Assembly: GCA_963693085.1 (NCBI GenBank) | Contig: OY856411.1 | Span: 115,746,767-115,810,766, forward strand | Length of the DNA stretch: 64,000 bases | Reading direction: 5' to 3' | DNA from: Alisma plantago-aquatica | Taxonomy: Eukaryota; Streptophyta; Magnoliopsida; Alismatales; Alismataceae | Part shown: piece by piece, positions 12,801-23,569 of the stretch | Position numbering within the stretch: the stretch's first letter is position 1 | How the letters are laid out: every line of letters starts with the position of its first letter | Notes under the pieces: generated by a model | Seen by the model: the letters and a program-made list of their open reading frames with translations, nothing else | Told to the model about the DNA's origin: nothing | Databases searched by the model: none | Translations under genes and position numbers: made by a program

Positions 12801-13142
12801 CAAACACCAAGAAAACCCTAGAAACCCTAATCATATCTAGTGATTCCATCACCCAACCAAGGTGCCCCAAGGAACAACACTCTCTATTGTGAAGAGAAGA
12901 GAGAGAAGGAACACTCTAGAGATGGTAAATTGCAAGATAACCCTCCAAAATGGGTAAATTGGAATTTAACCCAAAATAAGCACATAAAGCACAAACATCA
13001 TCCAAAAAACCTTAAACATGAAACTTAAGCTCTCTACAAGTCCTAATTGCATATTAAAAGAATAGAGAAAGGTTCTATGTAGTTAAGTTAATCCATGCAA
13101 ACAAGGTTATCCCAAAACCTAGGTCAAAGGTATTACACATAT

Positions 13143-13590
13143 TTTTCCTAACAAGGTTGTTGCTTCTATTACTTTAGAAAATGATTCATATATGACTAAA
13201 TCCCTCTGTCTAGAGGCCGACCTAGTGCATGCTAATGATGATATTTGTAGATTTTCATCTAACATTGTCACTCTTACCAGTGATAATCATAAGTTGAGAG
13301 ATACTTCACAAATGTTCCTCAAAGGGAAGAAGTTCCTTAATGAAGTATTGGATCACTACACCAAACATAGTGGTAAGAGTGGTCCAAGATATGAGGGTTC
13401 TTCAAAAAGCAATGGCAAAGGTAAGAAGAAGAGAAAGGGACCTCCAATATTCCATGGAAAGTCTTCATTGTCTAATAACCCTATGGTGTGTACTCATTGT
13501 AAGAGTGATGATCACTATCCTACTTACTGTCCTTGATATGAGAAGGGGACCAACCGAAAGATGAAGTGGGTCCCTAAGATAGCCTAGAAT
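13143..13590 (+). pseudogene. copia1 gag, C-terminal part with second zinc knuckle
   Basis: From 13192 the frame encodes a helical, charged segment (SLCLEADLVHANDD... type) that resembles the coiled-coil part of the copia2 gag in this window. A Lys-rich stretch (KGKKKRKG) and a zinc-knuckle-like CTHCKSDDHYPTYC follow, then a stop at 13534 and the in-frame KWVPK motif that closes gag in this group of copia elements. The knuckle is altered (CX2C-X4-H-X4-C with DDH in place of the usual GH). The N-terminal gag domain (DUF4219/UBN2) is missing because segment B adjoins at 13137. Gag would package the element RNA. Confidence 0.75.
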
Positions 13591-13619
13591 ACCAGAGTTT
13601 GAATTGAGCACTGATTATC

Positions 13620-13845
13620 TTCCTTTCTTGTGGGATAAAGGCAAATAGATTGTTGATAATTGCTTCTCCCAAACACATGACAAGTGAAATTATCCATTTC
13701 AATCAATTCACTAAGAAGAAAGGTGGTTCAATGACATTTGGGGACAACAAAAAGGGTAAGGTAATAGGTGAGGGTGATGTTGGTGATTCACTTTGTATCA
13801 AGAATGTTCTTCTTGTGGGTGGCCTACATCACAACTAATAAGTGT
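13620..13845 (+). pseudogene. copia1 protease remnant
   Basis: The sequence aligns with the protease region of copia2: IVDNCFS replaces the catalytic VDSGCS, then after a frameshift KHMTSEI, SMTFGDNKKGKVIGEG, and IKNVLLVGGLHHN, closed by a stop where copia2 continues LISVSQL. The catalytic DSG is therefore lost (DNC). The frame change lies close to 13660. It would have been an aspartic protease cutting the Gag-Pol polyprotein; it cannot function. Confidence 0.75.
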
Positions 13846-14019
13846 TAGTATTTTTGATAATGGTTACCTTGTTCCATATACTTTTTAGAATGCTTGCTTC
13901 TAAATTACCTCTCCTACAATTTCATATATATGGGAACTTGAAATGGTAATGTTTACATTATTGTTCTTGATATATTGAGCCTATTGTAGGTAGATGTCTT
14001 TTTGCCAATTTAAATGATA

Positions 14020-14412
14020 TATATTTATGGCATTGTGGTGCTTATCATGTAAATATGTATCAAATGAAGAAATTGAGAAAAAAGGATTTGGTGAAGGGAC
14101 TTCCTAAGTTGGATTTTGAGAAGGATGAGGAACGACAACCTTGTACCCAAGTAAAGAAAACCAAATCCTCCTTCAAATCCAAAGGAGTCCTTAGAACAAA
14201 AAGAGTTCTTGAGCTTCTTCACATTGATCTATTGGACCAATGTGTACACAATCACTTCGTGGTAGCAAGTATTTCCTTGTGATTGAAGATGATTTTCTCA
14301 CTTTACTTGGACCTTATTTCTTGTTTCAAAAAGTGATACTCTTGACATTTTATCGAATTTTTGCAAATGAGTTGAAAATGAAGCTTCTTTCCAGATTGTT
14401 TCTATCTGCAAT
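14020..14412 (+). pseudogene. copia1 integrase N-terminal part (GAG-pre-integrase zinc region)
   Basis: LWHCGAYHVNMYQMKKL at the start corresponds to the LWHKKLGHAS... of copia2, followed by DLVKGLP, a degenerate CX2C (only one Cys left) and LELLHIDLLDQ, which carries the first integrase aspartate (D of HxD). The frame shifts near 14275 and continues SKYFLVIEDDF as in the DDE core. It stops where LTR C begins at 14413. The continuation is found at 19015. Confidence 0.75.
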
Positions 14413-16595
14413 TGTGGGCTCTGATCTCCAAAACCCGAGATAAACACAGAAAACTTGAAGTAAACTTAGCGGAAGCGATTCAATTAGCAGCGGAATACCA
14501 AAAATCAGCGAAAATTAAAACTTTTTGAGGAAAGATCTTGAAACCATAAAACTTCCTTCATATAAATGGAATAAACTGTTTTAGATCTATGTTAATTACT
14601 TCTTGAGTAATTAAACACAACATGATAGAAAATCTCAAGAGTCGAATCAAAATCTCAGACCATAACACCAAGGACTTGAGAGTACAGAGAACACATAGGA
14701 CTAACTATCTAACTACACAACTCAGCAGACTGAATCTCCACCTGAGATTTACTACTTCTCCTGGTGCTACTGTTGCTGGTATTGGTCACCTGAAGATTGA
14801 TTCCTTCATCCTTGACGACCACCTAAAAAGTTGAAATCTACGGGGTGAGACAATTTTAAATAATTGTCCCAACGAGAGTTATGACTCTCCGCTAGAAGCT
14901 TTATGTAGCAATCAAAGAGAAAACATAAGCAATAGAAGCCTTCAAGGTAATCAACAACAGCAGAATATCAATATGTAAGAAATATGAATAACATATGTAC
15001 TGATGTAGTTGTGATATCAATCCAGTATCTCGTAGTTTATTCTAAGAAGATATACTCTGCGGCTGATTATGTTTCACAAACAACCTTAAGCCCTGCGGAG
15101 ATGAGGTATACCACTCATACTCCAACCGACCATTGTTAAGTCACCTCAGTATCATACTAGGTCATCGAAAGAGCCAGATTCTCATGACCTTCAACTACCT
15201 CAGTCAGATTGAGGATAAGATGCAGGACATCTAGTGTCTCTGCTACTATAGCTCAGCAGGGTATTCTTGTCCTTCACTATTAGAGTCATAGTGGCATTTT
15301 GCACTCTCTTCACTATCGAAAGATTTCTTGTTTATCTCTCATCGATGCAGTATAAATGATTTCCCCTTGGGAGAATAATTTTACATCACCCTGGTACAAA
15401 CTCATAGTAAAAGGTTGATGTATTAAGATACATCTACATCAATTCCTATACTAGGATGTAAGGTTTTACACATCCATATACCCCACATACTCAAAAGTAT
15501 GTGCTCCAAGAGTTCCCTTAGGAAAACCTATTTCACCATCATATAACTTATGAGAATGATGGATCTATGATCAGGGCTCTACTTGATACGATTACACTTG
15601 ATTAGTTAGGTACATGTCAGTATTCTTTTAACATCATACATGTTCTCAAACATTAATCATTAGCATAGCAGCTATGAAAGAAGAATACTAAATGTAACAA
15701 GCCTAACTCACATAAATGATCATTTCTCAATTCTCTCGTCACAAGTCATCTATTAAGCATGACCTTGATGGTACTCATGGCTCTCATAGCCCATCAATCT
15801 CATAAGATGCCACTAACAAGGCATCAGGATATATCACTATTCATAAAGCTAACAACATGCTTTCAATGAATATAGTATCATCATCAATACCTGGATATGA
15901 TCATCCTCATATAGGAACTTTCATGGTTAATTCAACTGATAATAGTATATAATTCATTTCAAGGAAGTCGTACCTTTCTACTCTTACAAGAGTTAGGTTC
16001 CCTGATTTTCATCAATTAGGGTTTACTATTCACATTACATATCATCACCCCAGAATTAGGGTTTAGTATTTACATTATGGTGAATTGAACTCATATCACC
16101 ATCATGTATGAGAATCATCACCATTGATTCCCTCAAATTAGATTAAGATTCATAAATTATCATAATTACGGTTTCCATGATCTCACATAGGTGGATCATA
16201 CCCTAATCATGCACAATTAAACACATTGAAGGTACTTTACTTGAATTGCAACCATAACTGGTACTTTCTCTCTCCTCTTACTAGAAGATGATGATCACAT
16301 GTCTCCAAAACAGGTTGGGTTAAGTTCTTATTGATTAACATAAGCGAAATCTCTAATATCAAGACATTAGGGTTTGATTAGAACAAGGTATCACTCAATT
16401 GTACCCCTTCAAGGGTATATTGGTAAATTACACCATTGATCACCATCATGGGTCAATTCATTAGTCACTTAGTCCCTTAATGTACTATGTTACCATTGGG
16501 GTTTAGATTAGATCATCATTAAACCAATTACACCTTCAATTGATTAAGTACAAACAACCTTGAAAACCTTCAAACGATTTCAACCTTCAACCACC

Positions 16596-17828
16596 AAACG
16601 GTCTTGAGACCGTTTGGTCCCAAAGGCCAAACGGTCTTGAGACCATTTGTTCCCAAACGGTCTTGAGATCGTTTGGCCTCAAATGGTCTTGAGACCATTT
16701 AGGTGCGTTGAACGGTTAGGGAGGGTTGACCTCCAAACCGTTTAGGCTTATGCGGGTTGAGACCGTTTGATCATAAACGATCTTGAGATCGATTGGTCCA
16801 AACGACCTTGAGATCGTTTGAACCCATACGGTCTTGAGACCGTTTGGCCCCAAATGGTCTTGAGACCGTTTGTCCTCAAACACTCTTCAGACCGCTTGGA
16901 TCCAAATGGTCTTGAGACCGTTTGGTCCAAATGGGCTCAAACCGTTTGGACCTCAAACATGGTTCAAAAGTTACAACCGATTATGGTTATGTATGTTGAA
17001 GCCCTCAATTGGCCAAATCCATGTTAACCACTTACAAACTGAGTCAATTAGGGTTAGTCTTAATCAATTGGACACCAAATTGACCCTCAATTGAAAGCCA
17101 ATTAGGGTGAAAATCCATCTCAATTAGGGTTTCAATCGGATAATCATCAATATTCAACAATGTGAGACAAATCAAGGTTGAACCTATCAATTGACCTCCA
17201 ATTCGGCCCAAACATTGGCCAAACGGTCTTGAGATCATTTGGACATCATCCAAACGGTCTTGAGATCGTTTGGACATCATCCAAATGGTCTTGAGACCGT
17301 TTTCCCAAAGTTTGACCAAAAACCAAGTCAGTTGGATAATGGTTGAACTCCAATTGGGTCTAAAATCAACATTTTTATCAATTCATCATCTTATTGCAAT
17401 TGGACCCTCAAACCATCAAATTACCTCAACCCTAGACCTCCAAATGGTCTTGGGTTGTCACCAAACGGTCTTAAGACCGTTTGGATGAGTGCTGAAATGG
17501 TCTTGAGACCGTTTGGGTCCTTCAACCCAAAAGTCAAAAAGATCTATACTTGAAATCAGCAATTTTAGCCGGATTAGGGTTAGGGTGTTGAAGTGCCTTC
17601 AATTCTCAATTGGTTATGAATTATATTATGATTCTTTTCAGGAATGAAACTCAATATGTTACCAACATACCCTCAAACGTTTGTCCCTTGGTCAACCCTA
17701 TCAAATGGTCTTGAGACCATTTTGATCCAAACGGTCTTGCAAGACCGCATGAGATCAAACGGTTTGAGACCGTTTGATTTAAACGGTTTGCAACCGTTTG
17801 GACCAAAAGGGTCCAAGGTCGTTTGATA
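16596..17828. repeat. Array of ~24 bp palindromes (CCAAACGGTCT / AGACCGTTTGG)
   Basis: About 18 copies by eye of an inverted repeat with 11 bp arms CCAAACGGTCT and AGACCGTTTGG around a TG centre. They fall in clusters near 16596-16945, 17217-17305, 17440-17515 and 17700-17825, separated by 10-250 bp of other sequence. Many copies carry C-to-T or G-to-A changes (for example AAATGGTCT and AGACCATTT). The repeats create open frames on both strands that are not genes. Confidence 0.93.
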
Positions 17829-18317
17829 AAGTTACCTAGTTATTCACACCCATCATCTTCAACCTTGTTCAGGTCGGTTACTCCACCGTTTTGCTTGCAA
17901 AAGTGCAAGGAAGAAGGGAAGTAGAAGAAGAACTAAGTACAAATTGCAAGAACAAAGCTATGCATATAAAGGAAAGAGTTTAGAGTTATAAAATCAGCCT
18001 TAAACGTTGTTCCTAGAGCTCCAAGCTCCCAAGATTCAAGCCTCTAATGGCTTATTGATCTCCACAACTCGTCCAGGGGTGATTCTCCAAGGAAAAGATG
18101 GGAATGGTCAGCTAAAACAAGAAGACTAAGTGAGTTAACCATAGAACCAACCTTGTATGATGAATTCACCCAAGAATACGAGCTTGAAGATGGTTCTTTA
18201 TCACATTAGCTCTACTTTGTCGTCTCCCTGAGGTCCATAGCTCTTCCTTGGTCGGTTGAGGAAGATGAAAAATGAAGAGGGTAAAGGATATGTTTAGTTG
18301 TTTGAAAAGGAATATTG

Positions 18318-18325
18318 CTTATATA
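18318..18325 (-). promoter_or_regulatory. TATA box candidate of LTR C
   Basis: TATATAAG on the minus strand lies about 690 bases after the LTR start at 19014. In element orientation it is upstream of the palindrome array. This is a motif-and-position call only. Confidence 0.4.
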
Positions 18326-19014
18326 GTTTAGGCTATTTTCCATCATAAGGACCTCTAGAACATGGAATTTTCATCTAAGTCCCACCTTGTTTCTAAGGCA
18401 CGTCCAAGCCATCTTAACTTAAGAAAATTCCATCAAATCTCAAGAACTAAGGGTAAAGAAAACGAACTTTCAACTAGGGTACATATATGAAGGGTCTCCA
18501 TACCCATACTAGGTAGAATTCAGGCACAAAGATCATTTTTCTTATCTGATTATTCATTGATGTATCCCTTTCATCATTTATTCTCTAAATGATATCAAGG
18601 GTCATAAAAGATATTCTAAAAGGTGTACTTTACAAGTTTCACCCATAATTTGGGTAAATTGTACTTTACTCCAAATTAGGGTTTTTAAGCACAAGGATCA
18701 TTCCACAAGCTACATCTTGATGCCCAAGCCTGGGAAATCCTTCACATCTCATCATATTTACTCATATGATGTCTCATTATCAGAGGAACATCTTAACCTG
18801 TGAAATTTTGCAAGTTAAACCCTTTAACTGGGAAATTTTCACATAGGTCCCTACATTGCAAAACAACATTACAACTTTGATTTTAAAGGGAAAAATTGAA
18901 AGTATATGTTCCTGGGGAACTTAATTACATGCCAGAGAATAATCACAAGTGTTTAATTACATATTTAGGAAAAAATTCTAGGGTTAGTTCTTAACCCAGG
19001 TCAGGGATGTTACA

Positions 19015-19372
19015 ATAATGATCATGGGGGAGAATTTGAAAATGCTTTGTTTGAACACTTATGTGAGGAATCGAGATATGCACATAACTTTTCTTCACCT
19101 CAAACACCTCAACAAAATGGGGTTGTAGAGAGAAATAATAGGTCACTAAAGGTAATGTCTAGGACCATCCTTCTAGAGTATGACACTCCAAACAAGTTTT
19201 GGGTTGAATCTGTTAGTACTTCATGTTTTGAGAAAAACTGGGTTTTTGGTTATCCTTCTCTTAAGAAAACCCCCTATGAGCTATGGCGTGGAATGAAGTT
19301 TTCCATTGATTTCTTTGATGTTTTTATTGGTGAATCAAGAGGTTTTTATTCATCTCGCCCTCTTCCTGCAAT
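19015..19372 (+). pseudogene. copia1 integrase core, C-terminal part
   Basis: The frame resumes at 19015 with NDHGGEFEN, holding the second catalytic aspartate. The conserved PQTPQQNGVVERNNRSLK follows, with the third catalytic residue (E of VERNN) intact, then SRTILLEYDTPNKFWVESV and KKTPYELWRG, as in copia integrases. The alignment is lost near 19320-19330 (FFDVF), where a short unknown sequence and then the antisense LINE fragment begin. The D-D-E set is spread across LTR C, so this is not a functional gene. Confidence 0.8.
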
Positions 19373-19448
19373 CTAAATCAATTGGTTCATTACTATCCAC
19401 ACTAGCATTAACAATATTAAAGTTGGTAGTACTACTACCATTACAAGC

Positions 19449-20400
19449 TTATAGTCTAATAAGATTAATTAATTCAGGGGGAATAATTCTATAAACATAG
19501 AAATCAATTCCTATTTTTTGGTGGTATTTGGCCATCATATATCTTGCAATATTAGCCTCTCTCTTTACATGTGTAATAGACCACTCTAGCTTCAACATTC
19601 TTCTGATCTCTATGATACATCGTGCACCTCTTGGGCATTCTTCAGGTTGTCTACAAATAGTTGAGCATGCAAGAAAGGAATCAGATTCTATCATTGTCCT
19701 ATTCACATTCATTTCAATAGCCATGTCTACCGCCATCTTGATTGCCATTAGTTTAGCAGATAATACACTATCGGTGGAGATGATTTTACCTTTCCCCCTA
19801 TCCATTTTCCTTTGTAATCTCTATAGACAACTGCAATACATGCATTGCCATTTTTGAAGGGGGCGTTTGCACTATGTTTAATGACATGAGGCTCTGGTTT
19901 AGTCCAATGCATAGTATTTCTTTCATTCATTTGAGGATGTGTTTTATCCCATGCCTTCTCATTCAGGTCTACCTCATTCTTGATCATTGTAATTTGATGT
20001 TCAATTTATAGATTCTTCTTCTCAAAGATCTATGTATTCTTGTTTATCCATATATTATAGCATCCCGACATGAATTTGGAGGAATGGGAGATATTGGGCT
20101 TCATATTTTTATCTACCCATTGCCACAAGTTATCTTCTCCAAAGAAGGAATTCCAAAGAGTGCCATCGAGGATACCTTTCCATATAGGTATGACCTTGGC
20201 ACAGTCATGTAGGGCATGTAGGCACGTTTCTTCACACACTTTGCATCATGGGCACAAGATGACATTGGACATATGATGAATACATCTGTGTATGTTGGTT
20301 GAAATGACTCTGTGCCCCACAAACCATAGGAAGGTCTTAACCTTAGTTGAGGCCTTTGCTTTCCAAATATGGTATCACCTACCCTCACCATTGATTTCTT
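19449..20400 (-). pseudogene. LINE ORF2 3' fragment: zinc-binding RT domain and RNase H remnant
   Basis: On the minus strand from right to left: a zf-RVT-type region with ETCLHALHDC and IPIWK (Cys/His spacing as in plant LINE ORF2), a spacer, then an RVT_3-type RNase H domain. The RNase H starts WTKPEPHVIKHSAN and continues VVYRDYKGKWIGG. After a frameshift near 19770 come SAKLMAIKMAVDMA, IESDSF and ITHVKREANIARYM. The first RNase H aspartate position (normally NxDGA/S) reads SANAP and is lost. The reverse transcriptase itself is absent, so this is a 5'-truncated, decayed insertion. It sits antisense inside copia1, between integrase and RT. I could not find its poly(A) or TSD. Confidence 0.7.
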
Positions 20401-20444
20401 TGGTTGTCTTTATTATTTTTTGAATACCAAGGATTTCCTTGACA

Positions 20445-21348
20445 TGTTTGATCAGAAGTCTTACAAGGCTCTATTTCTTAGCTATAGGAGGCTTAGAGAG
20501 TGTTTAACATTCAGTTGAGTAAAGTAGAATAATCCAATAATGTTAGATTTGTTGCGACTAACCCCTATATTTCCAAGAATGTTGTTAATGGTGATGTTTC
20601 ATATGAGTTGATTCCTCTAATGAAAGAGCTCAACATTGGTGAAAAAGGAAAATAGGTGTTCAATGATGAAGAAGAGAAAGAATAAGAACAAAAGGATCCA
20701 ACCCCGCACTTTGTATGGAATCATCCAAAATCGCTCATCATACGAAATCCTTCTGAAAGGGTGAAGATGCGGGGTGCCTGCAACAAAGAACAAGCAAACA
20801 TTGCCTTCGTCTCTCAGCTTGAGCCTAAAGATGTAAAAAAATCTCTTAAAGATGATGAATGGATCCTTGCCATGAAAGAAGAGTTGGAGCAATTCAAGAG
20901 GAATAAAGTGTGGACTCTTGTACCAAGACCAAGTGATAAAAAGATCGTTGGCACCAAATGAGTCAACTGCAACAAGCTTGATGAAAGAGGAAAAGTGGTA
21001 GGAAACAAATAAAGTTTAGGTCCTCAGGGCTACAATCAACAAGAAGGTATATTTTGATGAAATAGATGCACCTATAGCTAGACTTGAGTTAGTTAGAATG
21101 TTACATGCCTTTGCTAGTCACACAAACTTTGTGCTTTATCAATTGAATGTTAAAAGTGTGTTTTTAAATGGTGCAATTGAGGAGGAAGTACATGTTCGTC
21201 AACCTCCCATCTTTGAACATGATAATTTTCCTAACCATGTTTATTTGTTACAAAAATTTGTCCATGGTCTCAAAAAGAACCAAGAGTTTGGTATGAGAAA
21301 TTATAGAAATGTTTGCTAGACAATGGCTATATCATTGCAAGGGACTTT
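20445..21348 (+). pseudogene. copia1 integrase end and reverse transcriptase, truncated
   Basis: The fragment begins FDQKSYKALFLSY, matching the [18 protein letters not shown] segment of copia2. A degenerate linker follows, then the RT domain: ANIAFVSQLEPKDVKKSLKDD, WILAMKEELEQF, WTLVPRPSDKKIVGTK, a stop at 20959, a QGYNQQEGI-like segment with a frameshift, PIARLELVRML, LNVKSVFLNGAIEEEV and WYEKL before another stop. It breaks at 21348 at the LTR of element D, upstream of the YVDD active site. The fragment resembles copia2 RT at most positions but is clearly older. Confidence 0.82.
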
Positions 21349-23128
21349 TGTAATGACCCCGCCACTCGATAACCCGCAAATCAAGGGAGACTAAAAGGTC
21401 ATAGCCGCTATCCCAATAACTTAGGATCCATGGTTTAACATTTAATAAAAAATAACTATTAAATTCTACTAAAACTATACTAGAAAGCTGGAATAAAATA
21501 AATATCTTGCATACCTTATAAAAATTTCATATTTCTAGACTTCTATCCACATATGGAGTCTATCAATCTAATCCTTCCTGAACTGATTATTTGTATCTTC
21601 ACAATGTTTAAATTTACTGTTTGTCCTTTTCAATGATTGTACCTAAAACGCCGACAATCAAAACATTGGTCAGTATATTTCTATATCGGTATGTGGGGGG
21701 ACAATCACAATTTTACAAATATTTGCTAACAACCTAATTATCACAAATATGTTATTAACAATCCAAAGTTACATTTTTGATGTGACATTCTCAACCACTT
21801 TTGCCCTAACCATGGATCACCCTCTCTAGGGTTTTGTCCTTGTAAGGGACAGAAGGCCACCTTGTCCATCCTAATCATGGTGCCTGGGATCACCTCCCAG
21901 TGCCCAATTGTCTTCCCTTTGGAGCTTAACCGAATAGACCTTCCCTTTGGGGCTTGGTCATGCATCATACATCAAAGTGGCATGTAGGTTTGAGAATGTA
22001 CATATATGCTTAATTGTGATAATCATAGTGACTTTATAGGGTTGCATAAATAAACACTCAACAATTTCGGTTTCATCCAATCGATCAAATGTTTGAGAAA
22101 ACTTCGTGAAACTAGATCAATTATTCATAAATAACCACATACATGTTCAGTAGATTTCATAAGCAAATACCAATTTCCAACCAAGAAAGCAATCCAATCC
22201 AAGAAAGCAATTCCACCACACAATCACAGAATCCTGAAAAGCATACACAAAATATTTACTACATACTAATCAAGAATCTACTTTATTGACTTGGATTCAC
22301 TCTCTAGTGTTTCTAATCCAAATTAGGGTCTCATTAGGGTTCCTTTTGATCTATTCACAATTTTTCTCTTTTATGCCCATAAAACCCTAAAACATCAATC
22401 TTAGGTTTAAAACCCTAATTACTCGCATATTCACATAAGAGCCTTTTAATCATCTATTAGGATTGAGATTAACCTAACATTAGTTTTATAAAAGGATCTC
22501 GAATTATATCTCCTTAATACCCATTAACACCTAGATTAGGGTTTCTAAACCCATTATTACTCATTAACAAATCAAAACCCTAAATTTAGCTATTAAGCAT
22601 ATGGATCATCTCTTTAGACATCAAAATGTATTTTTACTAACAACATGTTAATATACTCATAGATCAACCATATTAATCTTCCCAATTCCATGAATCATCA
22701 AATTAGGGTTTTCTTAACATAAAATCATTAGAGATAATAAATTTAGGTACTTTTCAAATTGCAAGAAAAATTAAGATTCCTTGAGTTCTTCTAATCAAAA
22801 TTTTATATATAATATGTTGCCATCCGAGCTACAAATATTGAGTTAAGTTTTTTGCAAGATAATTATATGCTGGCCAATCACTAGCTGACACATCATCAAC
22901 TTACCCAGTTTTATTCCATTAGGCGGCCGGCTAGGCTTATAGTTGAAAGGACATCTTTGCCCTTCTTTTCTGATCTTGATCTGCAGGTACTTGAGGGGTA
23001 GGTTTGCCCTTTGGCACACGCTCGCCTTCAACCCCCCATCAACCCAGTTCTCGTAGACCAACGCCAAGGGTGGTCAACAAACACATCGAACCACGTCCTC
23101 ACTACATCAAAGCTTCATGCCAACATCA
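21349..23128 (-). repeat. Left LTR of D, part 1 (before the CACTA)
   Basis: This stretch is non-coding and aligns along its full length with 55860-57657, including GACCGAATAGACCTTCCCT, CATGCATCATACATC and many AAACCCTA/TAGGGTTT words (22310-22710). The open frames on it (for example 22843-23067 minus and 57372-57596 minus) occur in both copies, but with many substitutions and no known domain. It ends at the TCA target site of the CACTA. Confidence 0.88.
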
Positions 23129-23166
23129 CACTAGTACATAAATGGGTTATAATGTCACTACATGTA

Positions 23167-23560
23167 GGGTCGGTTTTCCCAAATAACCGACTTTATATGT
23201 CTAAAAAAAACACGGGCACCACTTAAGACCTCTTAAGTCAGTTTTATTAAATAAATCGACCTTGTAGTGTAACTCTATAGGGTCGGTTTTCCAAATAACC
23301 GACCTTATATGTCTATAAAAACGTGGACACCACTTAAGACCGCTTGGGTCACTTTTTTAAAAATAACTGACGTTGTAGTGTATCTCTATAGGGTCGGTTT
23401 TCCAAATAACCGACCTTATATGTCTATAAAAAATGCAGAAACCACTTAAGACCTTTTGAGTCGCTTTTTTTTAAATAACTGACCTTGTAGTACATCTCTA
23501 TAGGGTCGGTTTTTCTAAAATAAGTGACCTTATAGACAATTTTTCCCGTGGCAAAAATTT
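23167..23560. repeat. CACTA left subterminal tandem repeats, ~112 bp period
   Basis: GGGTCGGTTTT starts at 23167, 23280, 23391 and 23503 (spacings 113, 111, 112). Each unit holds an inverted pair: GGTCGGTTTTCC followed by ATAACCGACC. Subterminal repeats of this kind are where the CACTA-encoded DNA-binding protein binds in well-studied members (maize Spm TNPA). Here the last unit is partly decayed. Confidence 0.85.
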
Positions 23561-23569
23561 GCTTGATTT

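Larger units (their letters stand above)
7778..13137 (-). repeat. LTR-like segment B with internal tandem triplication
   Basis: The right end, GGTCAAAGGTATTACA at 13137, reads TGTAATACCTTTGACC on the minus strand, like the starts of A and C. Near the left edge, GAAAACTCATTTCATCATCC followed by GATGGATCTATG (about 7820-7870) aligns with A and C. Block 11850-12000 (ATAAAATCCACCTTAAGG, then CTCCAAGC) matches the TATAAAATCAGCCTTAA block of C at about 17980. Of the 5.4 kb, about 2.8 kb is a tandem repeat at 8848-11624. The left end is missing: B starts at the end of the Athila-like LTR. The right side abuts copia1 gag, so B probably inserted in copia1. Small frames in it are not genes. Confidence 0.5.
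14413..19014 (-). repeat. LTR C: 4.6 kb solo LTR inside copia1 integrase
   Basis: The segment starts TGTGGGCTCT on the + strand and ends GGGATGTTACA, so on the minus strand it reads TGTAACATCCC...CCCACA. The integrase reading breaks at 14412 and resumes at 19015, so the ends are fixed by the host sequence. The flanking pentamers are GCAAT and ATAAT, equal except for two transitions, consistent with a decayed 5 bp TSD. No gag-pol, PBS or second LTR is inside, hence a solo LTR. It contains the AAACGGTCT palindrome array (16596-17828) and a minus-strand TATA box at 18318-18325. Short frames inside come from the repeat composition. Confidence 0.72.
13138..21348 (+). mobile_element. copia1: decayed Sirevirus-like Ty1/copia element, interrupted
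   Basis: Gag C-terminus, protease, integrase and reverse transcriptase remains follow one another on the + strand in copia order. They are split by LTR C (14413-19014) and an antisense LINE fragment (about 19449-20400). The left part of gag is replaced by segment B, and RT is cut at 21348 by the LTR of element D before the catalytic YVDD motif. The rest should lie beyond the second LTR of D, outside the window. No LTR of copia1 itself is visible. Every domain carries stops or frameshifts, so it is an old inactive copy and the oldest layer of the central nest. Confidence 0.85.

Noticed and set aside
13340..13564. Second + strand frame overlapping copia1 gag
   Set aside because: Shadow of the gag frame; the gag frame has the knuckle and KWVPK motif.
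16596..17828. Regularly recurring palindromic repeats that look like a CRISPR array
   Set aside because: Spacing is irregular, the units are perfect inverted repeats and not repeat-spacer units, and the context is a plant LTR with no cas genes.
22310..22710. Clustered TAGGGTTT as interstitial telomere
   Set aside because: The words are dispersed and not in tandem, and they occur in both LTRs of D; treated as telobox enrichment instead.
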